From assembly GCA_905221345.1 (NCBI GenBank), contig CAJNCW010000003.1:186001-250000 (forward strand): DNA of 64,000 bases, in the 5' to 3' direction. Below, one piece after another: positions 51,035 through 58,985 of the stretch. The position numbers were made by a program, and so were the translations under genes. This DNA is from a bacterium (GTDB lineage Bacteria; Bacillota; Bacilli; Lactobacillales; Streptococcaceae). Below the pieces are notes generated by a model, which was not told the origin of the DNA, did no database searches, and worked only from the letters and a program-made list of their open reading frames with translations. The stretch's first letter is position 1. Every line of letters starts with the position of its first letter.

Positions 51035-52783
51035 ATGAAACGACAAACTGCAAACCAGACGCTCAAGCGTTTGGCTAAGGATTTAGCAAGCCATCCCTTC
51101 CTCCTTTTCCTAGCCTTTCTAGGAACCATTGTCCAAGTTGGCTTATCAATTTACCTACCTATTCTGATTGGACAGGTCATTGACCAGGTCCTGGTGGCTG
51201 GTTCATCACAAGTTTTTTGGCAGATTTTCATTCAGATGATCTTGGTGGTTATAGGAAATACACTGATACAGTGGGCCAATCCTCTTCTTTATAATCGCCT
51301 AATCTTCTCTTATACTAGAGACTTGCGAGAGCGAATTATCCATAAGCTCCATCGTTTACCGATTGCTTTTGTGGATCGGCAGGGCAGTGGAGAGATGGTC
51401 AGTCGTGTAACCACAGACATAGAACAGCTGGCAGCCGGCTTGACCATGATTTTCAATCAATTTTTCATTGGCGTTTTGATGATTTTGGTTAGTATTATAG
51501 CAATGCTCCAAATTCATCTCCTCATGACTCTCTTGGTCTTGTTGTTGACACCACTGTCTATGGTGATTTCACGTTTTATTGCCAAACGATCTTATCATCT
51601 CTTCCAGAAGCAAACAGAGACCAGAGGGATTCAAACTCAGTTGATTGAAGAATCGCTTAGCCAGCAGACCATTATCCAGTCCTTTAATGCTCAGGAAGAG
51701 TTTATTCAAAGACTGCATGAGGCGAATGTCAACTACGCAGGTTATTCTCAGTCAGCTATCTTTTATTCATCAACGGTAAATCCTTCGACTCGCTTTGTCA
51801 ACGCACTCATTTATGCTCTTCTAGCTGGAGTGGGAGCCTATCGTATCATGATGGGGTCCACCTTGACCATTGGGCGTTTAGTGACTTTTTTGAACTATGT
51901 CCAACAGTATACTAAGCCCTTTAACGATATTTCTTCAGTGCTAGCTGAGTTGCAAAGTGCTCTCGCTTGCGCTGAGCGCGTCTATGCTGTCTTAGAAAGT
52001 TCAGAGGTTGCTGAAACAGGCAAGGCAGTCTTGATCAGTGACCAAGTCAAGGGAGCTGTTTCCTTTAAACATGTCTCTTTTGGCTACCATCCTGAGAAGG
52101 TTTTGATTAAGGATTTGTCTATCGATATCCTAGCTGGTAGCAAGGTGGCCATCGTTGGTCCGACAGGTGCTGGAAAATCAACCCTCATCAATCTCCTCAT
52201 GCGTTTTTATCCTATTAACTCGGGAGATATCTTGCTAGATGGTCGTTCCATTTACGACTATACCCGAGCGTCATTGAGACAGCAGTTTGGCATGGTGCTC
52301 CAAGAAACCTGGCTCAAGCAAGGAACCATTCATGATAATATTGCCTTTGGAAATCCTGATGCCAGTCGGGAGCAGGTGATTGCTGCTGCCAAAGCAGCCA
52401 ATGCAGACTTTTTTATCCAACAGTTGCCACAGGGATACGATACCAAGTTGGAAAATGCAGGAGAATCTCTCTCTGTTGGTCAGGCTCAGCTCTTGACCAT
52501 CGCCCGAGTCTTTCTAGCTATCCCAAAGATTCTTATCTTAGATGAAGCGACTTCTTCCATCGATACACGGACAGAAGTGCTAGTACAGGATGCCTTTGCC
52601 AAACTCATGAAGGGGCGCACAAGTTTTATCATTGCTCACCGTTTGTCAACCATTCAGGATGCGGATTTGATTCTTGTCTTGGTAGATGGTGATATTGTGG
52701 AGCATGGCAATCATCAGGACCTCATGGCTAGAAAGGGCAAGTATTACCAAATGCAAAAAGCAGCAGCTTTTAGCTCTGAATAA
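51035..52783 (+). CDS. ABC exporter half-transporter B (canonical Walker B)
   Basis: 582 residues from ATG 51035, with AAAGGAGG 7 bp upstream; the longer frame to 51005 overlaps the previous gene. Membrane domain to about residue 320. Walker A is GPTGAGKST near 374 and Walker B LILDEATSSID keeps the catalytic Glu. The signature is LSVGQ instead of LSGGQ. Together with the preceding protein this predicts one active and one weak ATP site. Terminator AAAAAGTTGCC / GGTGACTTTTT at 52809-52840. Confidence 0.9.
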   Translation: MKRQTANQTLKRLAKDLASHPFLLFLAFLGTIVQVGLSIYLPILIGQVIDQVLVAGSSQVFWQIFIQMILVVIGNTLIQWANPLLYNRLIFSYTRDLRERIIHKLHRLPIAFVDRQGSGEMVSRVTTDIEQLAAGLTMIFNQFFIGVLMILVSIIAMLQIHLLMTLLVLLLTPLSMVISRFIAKRSYHLFQKQTETRGIQTQLIEESLSQQTIIQSFNAQEEFIQRLHEANVNYAGYSQSAIFYSSTVNPSTRFVNALIYALLAGVGAYRIMMGSTLTIGRLVTFLNYVQQYTKPFNDISSVLAELQSALACAERVYAVLESSEVAETGKAVLISDQVKGAVSFKHVSFGYHPEKVLIKDLSIDILAGSKVAIVGPTGAGKSTLINLLMRFYPINSGDILLDGRSIYDYTRASLRQQFGMVLQETWLKQGTIHDNIAFGNPDASREQVIAAAKAANADFFIQQLPQGYDTKLENAGESLSVGQAQLLTIARVFLAIPKILILDEATSSIDTRTEVLVQDAFAKLMKGRTSFIIAHRLSTIQDADLILVLVDGDIVEHGNHQDLMARKGKYYQMQKAAAFSSE

Positions 52784-52808
52784 TCCTTTCTATTTTAAAA
52801 TCTTATGA

Positions 52809-52840
52809 ACGAAAAAAGTTGCCTTCGGGTGACTTTTTTG
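52809..52840 (+). terminator. Terminator after the ABC exporter pair
   Basis: Stem with TTCG tetraloop (GCC TTCG GGT) extended by A/T pairs, ending in a T run. A TACAAT-like -10 follows for the next gene. Confidence 0.82.
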
Positions 52841-52882
52841 TTACAATAGCTAGAAAAATCAGGGTCTTAGAAGGAGAAAACA

Positions 52883-54142
52883 ATGAAAGTCTATCAGCAT
52901 GTAAATATCGTGACTTGTGACCAAGATTTCCATGTTTATTTGGATGGTGTCTTAGCCGTTAAGGACTCCCAAATTGTCTATGTCGGCCAAGAGGAGCCAG
53001 AGATTTTAGAGCAAGCTGAGCAGATTATAGACTATCAGGGAGCCTGGATTATGCCTGGTTTGGTCAATTGCCACACCCATTCTGCTATGACAGGCCTGCG
53101 AGGGATTCGGGATGATAGTAATCTCCATGAATGGCTCAATGACTATATCTGGCCAGCAGAAGCAGGATTTACTCCTGACATGACTACCAAGGCAGTCAAA
53201 GAAGCTCTGACAGAGATGCTCCAGTCAGGGACAACAACCTTCAACGATATGTATAATCCCAATGGTGTGGATATTGAGCAAATTTATCAGGCAGTTAAGG
53301 CTTCCAAGATGCGTTGTTATTTCTCACCGACCCTTTTTTCTTCAGAGGCAGAAACAACTGCTGAGACCATAAGGAGAACTCGAGCCATCATCGAGGAAAT
53401 CTTAGGATATGAAAATCAAAATTTCAAGGTTATGGTAGCACCACATTCTCCCTATAGCTGTAGTAGAGACTTGCTGGAAGCAAGCTTAGATATGGCAAAA
53501 GAGCTGAATATTCCCATCCATATTCATGTGGCGGAGACCAAGGAGGAATCAGGAATTATCTTGAAACGATACGGCAAACGCCCCCTCGCTTTTCTAGATG
53601 AACTTGGGTATTTAGATCATTCGTCTGTCTTTGCTCATGGGGTCGAACTAAACGAGCGAGAAATTGAACGTTTGGCAACTTCTCAAGTAGCTATTGCTCA
53701 TAATCCTATTAGCAACCTCAAACTGGCCTCAGGGATTGCTCCCATCATCCAACTCCAAAAAGCAGGAGTAGCAGTGGGGATTGCGACTGACTCGGTTGCT
53801 TCCAATAATAATCTAGATATGTTCGAGGAAGGACGAACAGCAGCCCTCCTTCAGAAGATGAAGAGTGGAGATGCCAGTCAATTTCCTATCGAAACAGCTC
53901 TCAAAGTTCTGACGATAGAAGGTGCTAAGGTTCTAGGAATGGAAAAGCAGATAGGAAGCCTAGAAGTTGGCAAGCAAGCAGATTTTCTGGTCATTCAACC
54001 ACAAGGAAAAATCCATCTTCAACCTCAGGAAAATATGTTATCTCACCTGGTTTATGCAATCAAATCCAGTGATGTTGACGATGTCTATATTGCAGGAGAA
54101 CAGGTGGTCAAGCAAGGTCAAGTTTTGACAGTAGAACTTTAA
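52883..54142 (+). CDS. Amidohydrolase of the TRZ/ATZ family (MTA/SAH deaminase-like)
   Basis: 419 residues. Metal-dependent hydrolase: NCHTHSAM near residue 62 holds the HxH ligands, HIHVAETKEE near 210, FAHGVEL near 245, and IATDSVAS near 300 the catalytic Asp. The family includes deaminases of S-adenosylhomocysteine and 5'-methylthioadenosine, chlorohydrolases and guanine deaminase. The exact substrate cannot be told. Monocistronic between a terminator and the rplJ promoter. Confidence 0.85.
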   Translation: MKVYQHVNIVTCDQDFHVYLDGVLAVKDSQIVYVGQEEPEILEQAEQIIDYQGAWIMPGLVNCHTHSAMTGLRGIRDDSNLHEWLNDYIWPAEAGFTPDMTTKAVKEALTEMLQSGTTTFNDMYNPNGVDIEQIYQAVKASKMRCYFSPTLFSSEAETTAETIRRTRAIIEEILGYENQNFKVMVAPHSPYSCSRDLLEASLDMAKELNIPIHIHVAETKEESGIILKRYGKRPLAFLDELGYLDHSSVFAHGVELNEREIERLATSQVAIAHNPISNLKLASGIAPIIQLQKAGVAVGIATDSVASNNNLDMFEEGRTAALLQKMKSGDASQFPIETALKVLTIEGAKVLGMEKQIGSLEVGKQADFLVIQPQGKIHLQPQENMLSHLVYAIKSSDVDDVYIAGEQVVKQGQVLTVEL

Positions 54143-54171
54143 AAAATTTTTAAAAAAAGTTTGCAAAAATC

Positions 54172-54200
54172 TTGCATTCTTTTTTTGTCTATGCTATACT
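54172..54200 (+). promoter_or_regulatory. rplJ-rplL promoter
   Basis: TTGCAT (54172-54177), 17-bp spacer, TATACT (54195-54200). Confidence 0.82.
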
Positions 54201-54209
54201 TATATACGG

Positions 54210-54340
54210 TTTGAAAAAACTGCCTAAGACAGTAGGGGAGCTCGACTCATAAATATCCTACCGAGGACAAAACGTATCATGTAAAAAGAAGCGTATTGTA
54301 CTTTCGTGTCTAGGTTTGGGCGCGTTTTTCTTTTGGAAAA
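54210..54340 (+). promoter_or_regulatory. L10 ribosomal protein leader
   Basis: The untranslated region before rplJ contains the pattern of the L10 leader: paired GACAGTAGG and TATCCTACCGAGG segments (54235-54267) with the conserved CATAAATATCCTACCGAGG-type kink. A later T-rich hairpin arm (GCGTTTTTCTTTT, to ~54337) may attenuate. L10 or the L10-L7/L12 complex would bind and repress its own mRNA. Confidence 0.75.
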
Positions 54341-54378
54341 ATTCCCCAAGCAAAATAATTACGGAGGTGAACACACTA

Positions 54379-54879
54379 ATGAGTGAAGCAATTATTGCTA
54401 AAAAAGCGGAACTAGTTGACGTAGTAGCTGAAAAAATGAAAGCTGCTGCATCTATCGTCGTTGTTGACGCTCGTGGTTTGACAGTTGAGCAAGATACAGT
54501 TCTTCGTCGTGAGCTTCGTGGAAGCGAAGTTGAGTATAAAGTTATTAAAAACTCAATCTTGCGTCGTGCAGCTGAAAAAGCTGGTCTTGAAGATCTTGCA
54601 TCAGTATTTGTTGGACCATCTGCTGTAGCATTTTCTAACGAAGATGTTATCGCACCAGCGAAAATCTTGAACGACTTTGCTAAAAACGCTGAAGCACTTG
54701 AAATCAAAGGTGGTGCAATCGAAGGCGCTGTCGCATCTAAAGAAGAGATTCTTGCTCTTGCAACTCTTCCAAACCGCGAAGGACTCCTTTCTATGCTCCT
54801 TTCTGTACTTCAAGCGCCAGTGCGCAACGTTGCTCTTGCAGTCAAAGCGGTTGCAGACAACAAAGAAGACGCAGCTTAA
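54379..54879 (+). CDS. rplJ: 50S ribosomal protein L10
   Basis: 166 residues from ATG 54379; ACGGAGGTG lies 10 bp upstream. The longer open frame to 54316 lies in the leader. L10 forms the base of the L7/L12 stalk. N-terminal [20 protein letters not shown] and [14 protein letters not shown] are typical. A short GCTACGC/GCGTAGC palindrome follows the stop at 54888-54902, before rplL. Confidence 0.97.
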   Translation: MSEAIIAKKAELVDVVAEKMKAAASIVVVDARGLTVEQDTVLRRELRGSEVEYKVIKNSILRRAAEKAGLEDLASVFVGPSAVAFSNEDVIAPAKILNDFAKNAEALEIKGGAIEGAVASKEEILALATLPNREGLLSMLLSVLQAPVRNVALAVKAVADNKEDAA

Positions 54880-54953
54880 TCTTAAGCTACGCAGCGTAGC
54901 CTAGCTACGGAAAAACTATTATAAAATTAAAAACTTATTTGGAGGAAATAACA

Positions 54954-55322
54954 ATGGCATTGAACATTGAAAACATTATTGCTGAAATTAAAGAAGCTTC
55001 AATCCTTGAATTGAACGACCTTGTAAAAGCTATCGAAGAAGAATTTGGTGTAACTGCAGCTGCTCCTGTAGCTGTAGCTGCAGCTGGTGCTGCTGACGCT
55101 GGTGCTGCTAAAGACTCATTTGACGTTGAGTTGACAGCTGCTGGTGACAAAAAAGTTGGCGTTATCAAAGTTGTACGTGAAATCACTGGTCTTGGACTTA
55201 AAGAAGCTAAAGAACTTGTTGATGGTGCACCAGGTGTCATCAAAGAAGGCGTTCCAACTGCAGAAGCTGAAGAAATCAAAGCTAAATTGGAAGAAGCTGG
55301 AGCTTCAGTTACTCTTAAATAA
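54954..55322 (+). CDS. rplL: 50S ribosomal protein L7/L12
   Basis: 122 residues from ATG 54954, with GGAGG upstream. N-terminal dimerisation domain, an Ala/Gly hinge (residues ~36-52) and a C-terminal factor-binding domain ending ASVTLK. The last 15 bases coincide with the ICE attachment site, and the coding sequence is kept intact by the insertion. Confidence 0.97.
   Translation: MALNIENIIAEIKEASILELNDLVKAIEEEFGVTAAAPVAVAAAGAADAGAAKDSFDVELTAAGDKKVGVIKVVREITGLGLKEAKELVDGAPGVIKEGVPTAEAEEIKAKLEEAGASVTLK
55308..55322 (+). other. ICE attachment site in rplL 3' end
   Basis: GTTACTCTTAAATAA is the reverse complement of the 15-bp att core recalled for the ICESa2603 family, which integrates at the end of rplL. 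The other copy should lie beyond the window. Confidence 0.85.
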
Positions 55323-55420
55323 GAGGCATATACCAATTAGAATTCGGAATACTATAGTATCAGCCTTTTAGAATCGTGAACACATTTTAGAAACTGATAA
55401 ATTAATTTAGTTTCCTACCA

Positions 55421-55465
55421 AAAACCCTACCAAAAATTAATTTGGCAGGGTTTTTCTTTTTAACA
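55421..55465 (+). terminator. Terminator at the ICE end, reading out of rplL
   Basis: AAAACCCT / AGGGTTTT and CAAA/TTTG hairpin with a T run. It probably replaces the native rplL terminator displaced by the ICE. Confidence 0.75.
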
Positions 55466-55475
55466 AATTTATCGT

Positions 55476-55510
55476 GGAGAACAATTGAATATTGTTCTCC
55501 TTTTTTTATT
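55476..55510 (+). terminator. Perfect hairpin with T run directly before the first ICE ORF
   Basis: GGAGAACAAT (55476-55485) pairs perfectly with ATTGTTCTCC (55491-55500), then TTTTTTT. It lies only 7 bp before the ribosome site of the 55524 ORF. Confidence 0.8.
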
Positions 55511-55523
55511 TTCAGGAGGGAAA

Positions 55524-55697
55524 ATGACAAAAGAATTACAATCATCACGCTATATTGTCATTTCATTTTTAGTACGTGAAATGGGAATTGATATTGTTGA
55601 GGCCATCTCTCTTATGGCTGAATTGGAAAAAAGTGGCTTGGTTCGCTTGGAATCAAGTGGAGATTTAACACTCAAAGAACTTGGAGGAGCGTTATGA
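55524..55697 (+). CDS. Small ICE protein of unknown function
   Basis: 57 residues from ATG 55524 with AGGAGGG upstream; the frame extends to 55485 but lies inside the hairpin. It is helical: SRYIVISFLVREMGIDIVEA, then an ELEKSGLVRLE stretch that could be part of a small winged-helix or DNA-binding unit. It overlaps the RepA-like gene by ATGA, so the two are coupled. It may be a replication accessory factor, but no function is recognised. Confidence 0.7.
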   Translation: MTKELQSSRYIVISFLVREMGIDIVEAISLMAELEKSGLVRLESSGDLTLKELGGAL

Positions 55698-56473
55698 AAC
55701 GAATTACCGCAAATCAATACCAAACTTCAGAACGGTATTATAAATTACCTAAAATTCTTTTTGAGGATGAGAAATATATGGATATGAAACTAGAAGTAAA
55801 GGTAGCTTATTCTATTCTAAAAGATCGTTTAGAATTATCTCTCAGTCGTGGTTGGATAGATGAAGAAGGAGCAGTCTATTTAGTATTTTCTAATTCTAAA
55901 CTGATGAAGCTGTTAGGTTGTTCGAAGTCAAAATTACTGTCCATCAAAAAAACTCTTAAAGAATATGACTTAATTGATGAAGTCCAACAGTCTTCAAGTG
56001 AGAAAGGAAGACTAGCTAATAAGATTTATTTAGGGGAATTATCTTCTACCCCAGTAGCTAATTCAAACAGGCCTAGTGTTAAAAAAAGACTAGGGCAGGA
56101 TGAAAATGATACGGCCCCCGTCTCACATTTAGCCCCTAGTGAGACTGAAGTTAGTGAGACTAAATATAGTGAGACTGAATCTTTATTTATTGAGGATGAG
56201 GAGGATAGGAATACTCAACCTATCTTGAAAAGAAAAGTAGAAAAGGTCACAAAATATGATCGAGATTATATTTGGGGATTGGTACAGGATCAATTTAGAC
56301 GAGAGGGTTTTTCTGAAACAGCTAGTGAGATTGCTATGACTGATTTTGAGAGAATCTATCAGTATGCTCTAGATAATGTTCACTTTGTTAGACGTGCGGA
56401 AGTTTTAGCTGAATTTGTGTTTAATGGCCTATATTCCATTTGGAATAACCGTGTTAGAAAAGGAGGTGGTTAA
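55694..56473 (+). CDS. RepA N-terminal-domain replication initiator-like protein
   Basis: 259 residues. The N-terminal ~100 residues match RepA_N initiators: QTSERYYKLPKILFEDEKYM, VAYSILKDRLELSL, and a winged helix with SNSKLMKLLGCSKSKLLSIK. A variable Ser/Glu/Thr-rich middle follows. The C-terminal ~80 residues (from YDRDYIWGLVQDQF) resemble the small C-terminal domain of such proteins. In ICEs it may replicate the excised circle or stabilise it. Linked by overlap to the small ORF upstream. Confidence 0.85.
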   Translation: MKRITANQYQTSERYYKLPKILFEDEKYMDMKLEVKVAYSILKDRLELSLSRGWIDEEGAVYLVFSNSKLMKLLGCSKSKLLSIKKTLKEYDLIDEVQQSSSEKGRLANKIYLGELSSTPVANSNRPSVKKRLGQDENDTAPVSHLAPSETEVSETKYSETESLFIEDEEDRNTQPILKRKVEKVTKYDRDYIWGLVQDQFRREGFSETASEIAMTDFERIYQYALDNVHFVRRAEVLAEFVFNGLYSIWNNRVRKGGG

Positions 56474-56474
56474 A

Positions 56475-56576
56475 ATGTCGCCAATCGAGTGGTTATTAGT
56501 TATGCTCATTGTCATTTCAAGTGGTGTGACTATTTGGACATTTATAGTCGGTCAGAAAGGGGTGATAAAGAAATGA
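56475..56576 (+). CDS. 33-residue single-pass membrane miniprotein
   Basis: ATG 56475 has AGGAGGTGG at 56461-56469, a very strong ribosome site. The product is mostly one hydrophobic helix (WLLVMLIVISSGVTIWTFIV) with a basic C-terminus (QKGVIKK). The stop TGA (56574-56576) overlaps the methyltransferase start ATGA at 56573. Strong SD plus overlap argue that it is translated. Function unknown. Confidence 0.65.
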   Translation: MSPIEWLLVMLIVISSGVTIWTFIVGQKGVIKK

Positions 56577-57931
56577 AATTTATTGATTTATTTTCAGGTA
56601 TCGGGGGTTTTCGACTAGGAATGGAAAGTGTCGGACACGAGTGTATTGGATTTTGTGAGATTGATAAATTTGCTAGGAAATCTTATAAGTCCATTTTTCA
56701 AACAGAAGGAGAAATAGAATTTCATGACATACGAGATGTTTCAGATGACGAATTTAAAAAACTTAGAGGGAAAGTCGATGTCATCTGTGGGGGATTCCCT
56801 TGTCAAGCATTTTCAATCGCAGGAAGACGATTGGGATTTGAAGATACTAGAGGCACTCTGTTCTTTGAAATTGCTCGGGCGACCAAACAAATCCAACCAC
56901 GTTTTCTTTTTCTTGAAAATGTTAAAGGCCTACTCAATCACGATAAGGGACGGACGTTCACCACAATCCTTACCACGCTTGATGAATTGGGGTTTGATGT
57001 TGAGTGGCAGGTGCTTAACAGTAAGGATTTTGGCGTTCCCCAAAACAGAGAGAGGGTGTTTATTATCGGACATTCTAGAAAGAAAGGTACCAGACTCCTA
57101 TTTCCTTTCAGACGAGAAGGTCAAGCAACTAACCCTGAGACTTTGAAAGCACTAGGGAATTTAAATCCATCAAGAAGTGGAATGAGTGGTAAAGTCTATT
57201 ATTCAGAAGGTCTTGCGCCAACCTTAGTTCGTGGAAAAGGAGAAGGATTTAAAGTTGCGATTCCTTGTATGACACCAGATAGATTAAACAAAAGACAAAA
57301 TGGTAGACGTTTCAAGGATAATCAAGAGCCAATGTTTACTTTAAATACTCAGGATCGCCATGGTATTGTCGTTGTTGGAGATTTACCAACTAGCTTTAAG
57401 GAAACTGGTCGCGTCTATGGAAGTGAGGGCTTATCTCCAACACTGACTACGATGCAAGGAGGAGATAAAATCCCCAAAATACTAATTCCAGAACCAATCC
57501 AATTTCTAAAAGTACGGGAAGCAACGAAAAAAGGATATGCTCAAGCAGAGATTGGGGATTCAATCAATTTAGAAAGACCAAGTTCTCAGTATCGTCGTGG
57601 TAGAGTTGGAAAAGGTATAGCGAATACGTTAACAACTAGTGGGCAAATGGGAGTAGTAGTGGCTAGCTATGAAGGGGAAGATAAGCAAGTTTATCATGTA
57701 GCCGGTGTCTTAATTGATGGGCAATTTTACCGTTTGAGGATACGAAGAATCACCCCTAAAGAGTGTTTTAGACTGCAGGGATTTCCTGATTGGGCTTTTG
57801 AAGCTGCTAGAAAAGTCTCTAGTAATAGTCAGCTCTATAAACAAGCTGGTAATAGTGTAACCGTTCCTGTGATTGCCGCAATCGCAATGAAATTAAAAGA
57901 AATAGAGGAAAAAGATGAAAGCGTTAAATAA
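56573..57931 (+). CDS. C5-cytosine DNA methyltransferase
   Basis: 452 residues from ATG 56573 with AAAGGGG upstream; an earlier in-frame start at 56489 lies inside the miniprotein. Motif I is DLFSGIGGFRLG at residues ~4-15, motif IV GGFPCQAFSIAG with the catalytic Cys near 75, motif VI FLENVKGLL, motif VIII QNRERVFIIG near 160 and motif X QAGNSVTVPVIA near the end. The specificity region (residues ~205-365) has four related TL-containing units. No restriction enzyme gene is adjacent, so it looks orphan. Confidence 0.93.
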   Translation: MKFIDLFSGIGGFRLGMESVGHECIGFCEIDKFARKSYKSIFQTEGEIEFHDIRDVSDDEFKKLRGKVDVICGGFPCQAFSIAGRRLGFEDTRGTLFFEIARATKQIQPRFLFLENVKGLLNHDKGRTFTTILTTLDELGFDVEWQVLNSKDFGVPQNRERVFIIGHSRKKGTRLLFPFRREGQATNPETLKALGNLNPSRSGMSGKVYYSEGLAPTLVRGKGEGFKVAIPCMTPDRLNKRQNGRRFKDNQEPMFTLNTQDRHGIVVVGDLPTSFKETGRVYGSEGLSPTLTTMQGGDKIPKILIPEPIQFLKVREATKKGYAQAEIGDSINLERPSSQYRRGRVGKGIANTLTTSGQMGVVVASYEGEDKQVYHVAGVLIDGQFYRLRIRRITPKECFRLQGFPDWAFEAARKVSSNSQLYKQAGNSVTVPVIAAIAMKLKEIEEKDESVK

Positions 57932-58364
57932 AGAGTCAATACTATATTGTGATGAATTAGAAACAGAATTACATGATGCAGAAATGATGCAGTTGGATGA
58001 ACAAATATTTTTGATGCCCAATTATCCATGTGAGTTTGAAGTGAAATTTTTAGATTATTACCATAAAAAACACAATTACCCACTATTTTATGAATCCTAT
58101 CTTCAAAACATTATGGAATTCCTTGAAAGTCAGGATATAAAGAACGGAGCTGATGCCTTTATAGATGATAATCATAATCTTGTTTTTGTTTTATATGGGC
58201 AAGGCTATCGAGCCGAGGGAAAAGAGGGAATACTTACAACCCAAGTAACTGTAAAAGCTTATGATGAAGACAAGAAATCAATTAACTTCTCCAATTTATT
58301 AGATTCCTTAATCGTCTCAGAATATCAAATGGAACCGAATCTTTGGGAGGTCTCCCATGATTGA
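57915..58364 (+). CDS. ICE protein of unknown function
   Basis: 149 residues, acidic, no signal or membrane segment. It overlaps the methyltransferase by 17 bp and the next gene by 8 bp. Sequence features are an acidic N-terminus (ETELHDAEMMQLDEQ) and a strand-rich C-terminal half (NLVFVLYGQGYRAEGKEGIL). Family not recognised. Tight packing suggests it is translated with the ICE cargo operon. Confidence 0.75.
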   Translation: MKALNKESILYCDELETELHDAEMMQLDEQIFLMPNYPCEFEVKFLDYYHKKHNYPLFYESYLQNIMEFLESQDIKNGADAFIDDNHNLVFVLYGQGYRAEGKEGILTTQVTVKAYDEDKKSINFSNLLDSLIVSEYQMEPNLWEVSHD

Positions 58365-58737
58365 TCTCTATCTAAGTAAAAATAGCCAAAGAAATCAACT
58401 TCTTTTAGAATTCTTCCAAAACTATGGCATTGAGGTATCCTGTCATTCGATTTCTGAAATGACAAGGGATAAATTAATTGAGATGATGAGCTATTCTTCA
58501 GATTGTTTTGAGTTTTTATCTCCCAATTTATTACGATTTAAGAACCGTGACAATTTAAGATTAACGGATTTCATTGAAATGATATTAAAAAATCCTGAAC
58601 TAACCATCAGACTTCCTCTTGCGGTTTCGAATAAAAGAGTTTATCCAAATCTAAATTTGGAGGAAGCTAGAGCTTTATTGCCAAGAGATACGAAACAATT
58701 GATTTACATGGCACAAACACATTATTTATCTAACTAA
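58357..58737 (+). CDS. ArsC/Spx-like thioredoxin-fold protein without active-site cysteines
   Basis: 126 residues. The N-terminus IDLYLSKNSQRNQLLLEFF follows the ArsC/Spx pattern, but the CxxC of Spx is replaced by SKNS. The C-terminal part has PLAVSNKRVYPNLNLEEARALLPR, like the Spx region that follows the cis-proline. Spx proteins bind the RNA polymerase alpha subunit; this variant cannot sense thiols through the usual pair. It may modulate transcription during ICE transfer, which is inference. Confidence 0.72.
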   Translation: MIDLYLSKNSQRNQLLLEFFQNYGIEVSCHSISEMTRDKLIEMMSYSSDCFEFLSPNLLRFKNRDNLRLTDFIEMILKNPELTIRLPLAVSNKRVYPNLNLEEARALLPRDTKQLIYMAQTHYLSN

Positions 58738-58749
58738 AGGAGAAGCAAT

Positions 58750-58983
58750 ATGGCTGAACGATTTTGGGAGAACTTGTCCATTATTTTGGCTGAAAGAAAT
58801 ATTAGCTGGATTGAGTTAACCAGAAAAATGTTTGCGGGAGAGTTTCACTATCCAAGTGAATTGAACCGTTTGTATCAAAAGATACGCCACTACAAGATGG
58901 AACAACGAATGCCTCAAAGTCCATGGGTAGAAAGGATTGTGCAGGTATTAGATTTAGATTATGAAGATTTATTTCGGAGGTAA
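58750..58983 (+). CDS. Small helix-turn-helix protein
   Basis: 77 residues with an XRE-like helical arrangement: FWENLSIILAERNISWIELT then a region ending VERIVQVLDLDYEDLFRR, as in short Cro/CI-type proteins. AAAGGAG precedes the ATG. It sits between the Spx-like protein and the CPBP protease, with 2 bp to the latter. DNA-binding is inferred; its operator is not apparent. Confidence 0.7.
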   Translation: MAERFWENLSIILAERNISWIELTRKMFAGEFHYPSELNRLYQKIRHYKMEQRMPQSPWVERIVQVLDLDYEDLFRR

Positions 58984-58985
58984 CT

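Noticed and set aside
55349..55360. 12-bp palindrome ATACTATAGTAT near the att site
   Set aside because: AT-rich and short; no second copy seen, so not enough to call a recombinase site.
55485..55523. Earlier start for the first ICE ORF
   Set aside because: This stretch lies in the hairpin and T run; ATG 55524 has AGGAGGG.
56489..56572. Earlier start for the C5 methyltransferase
   Set aside because: It overlaps the miniprotein in another frame; motif I needs the start near 56573, which has its own ribosome site.
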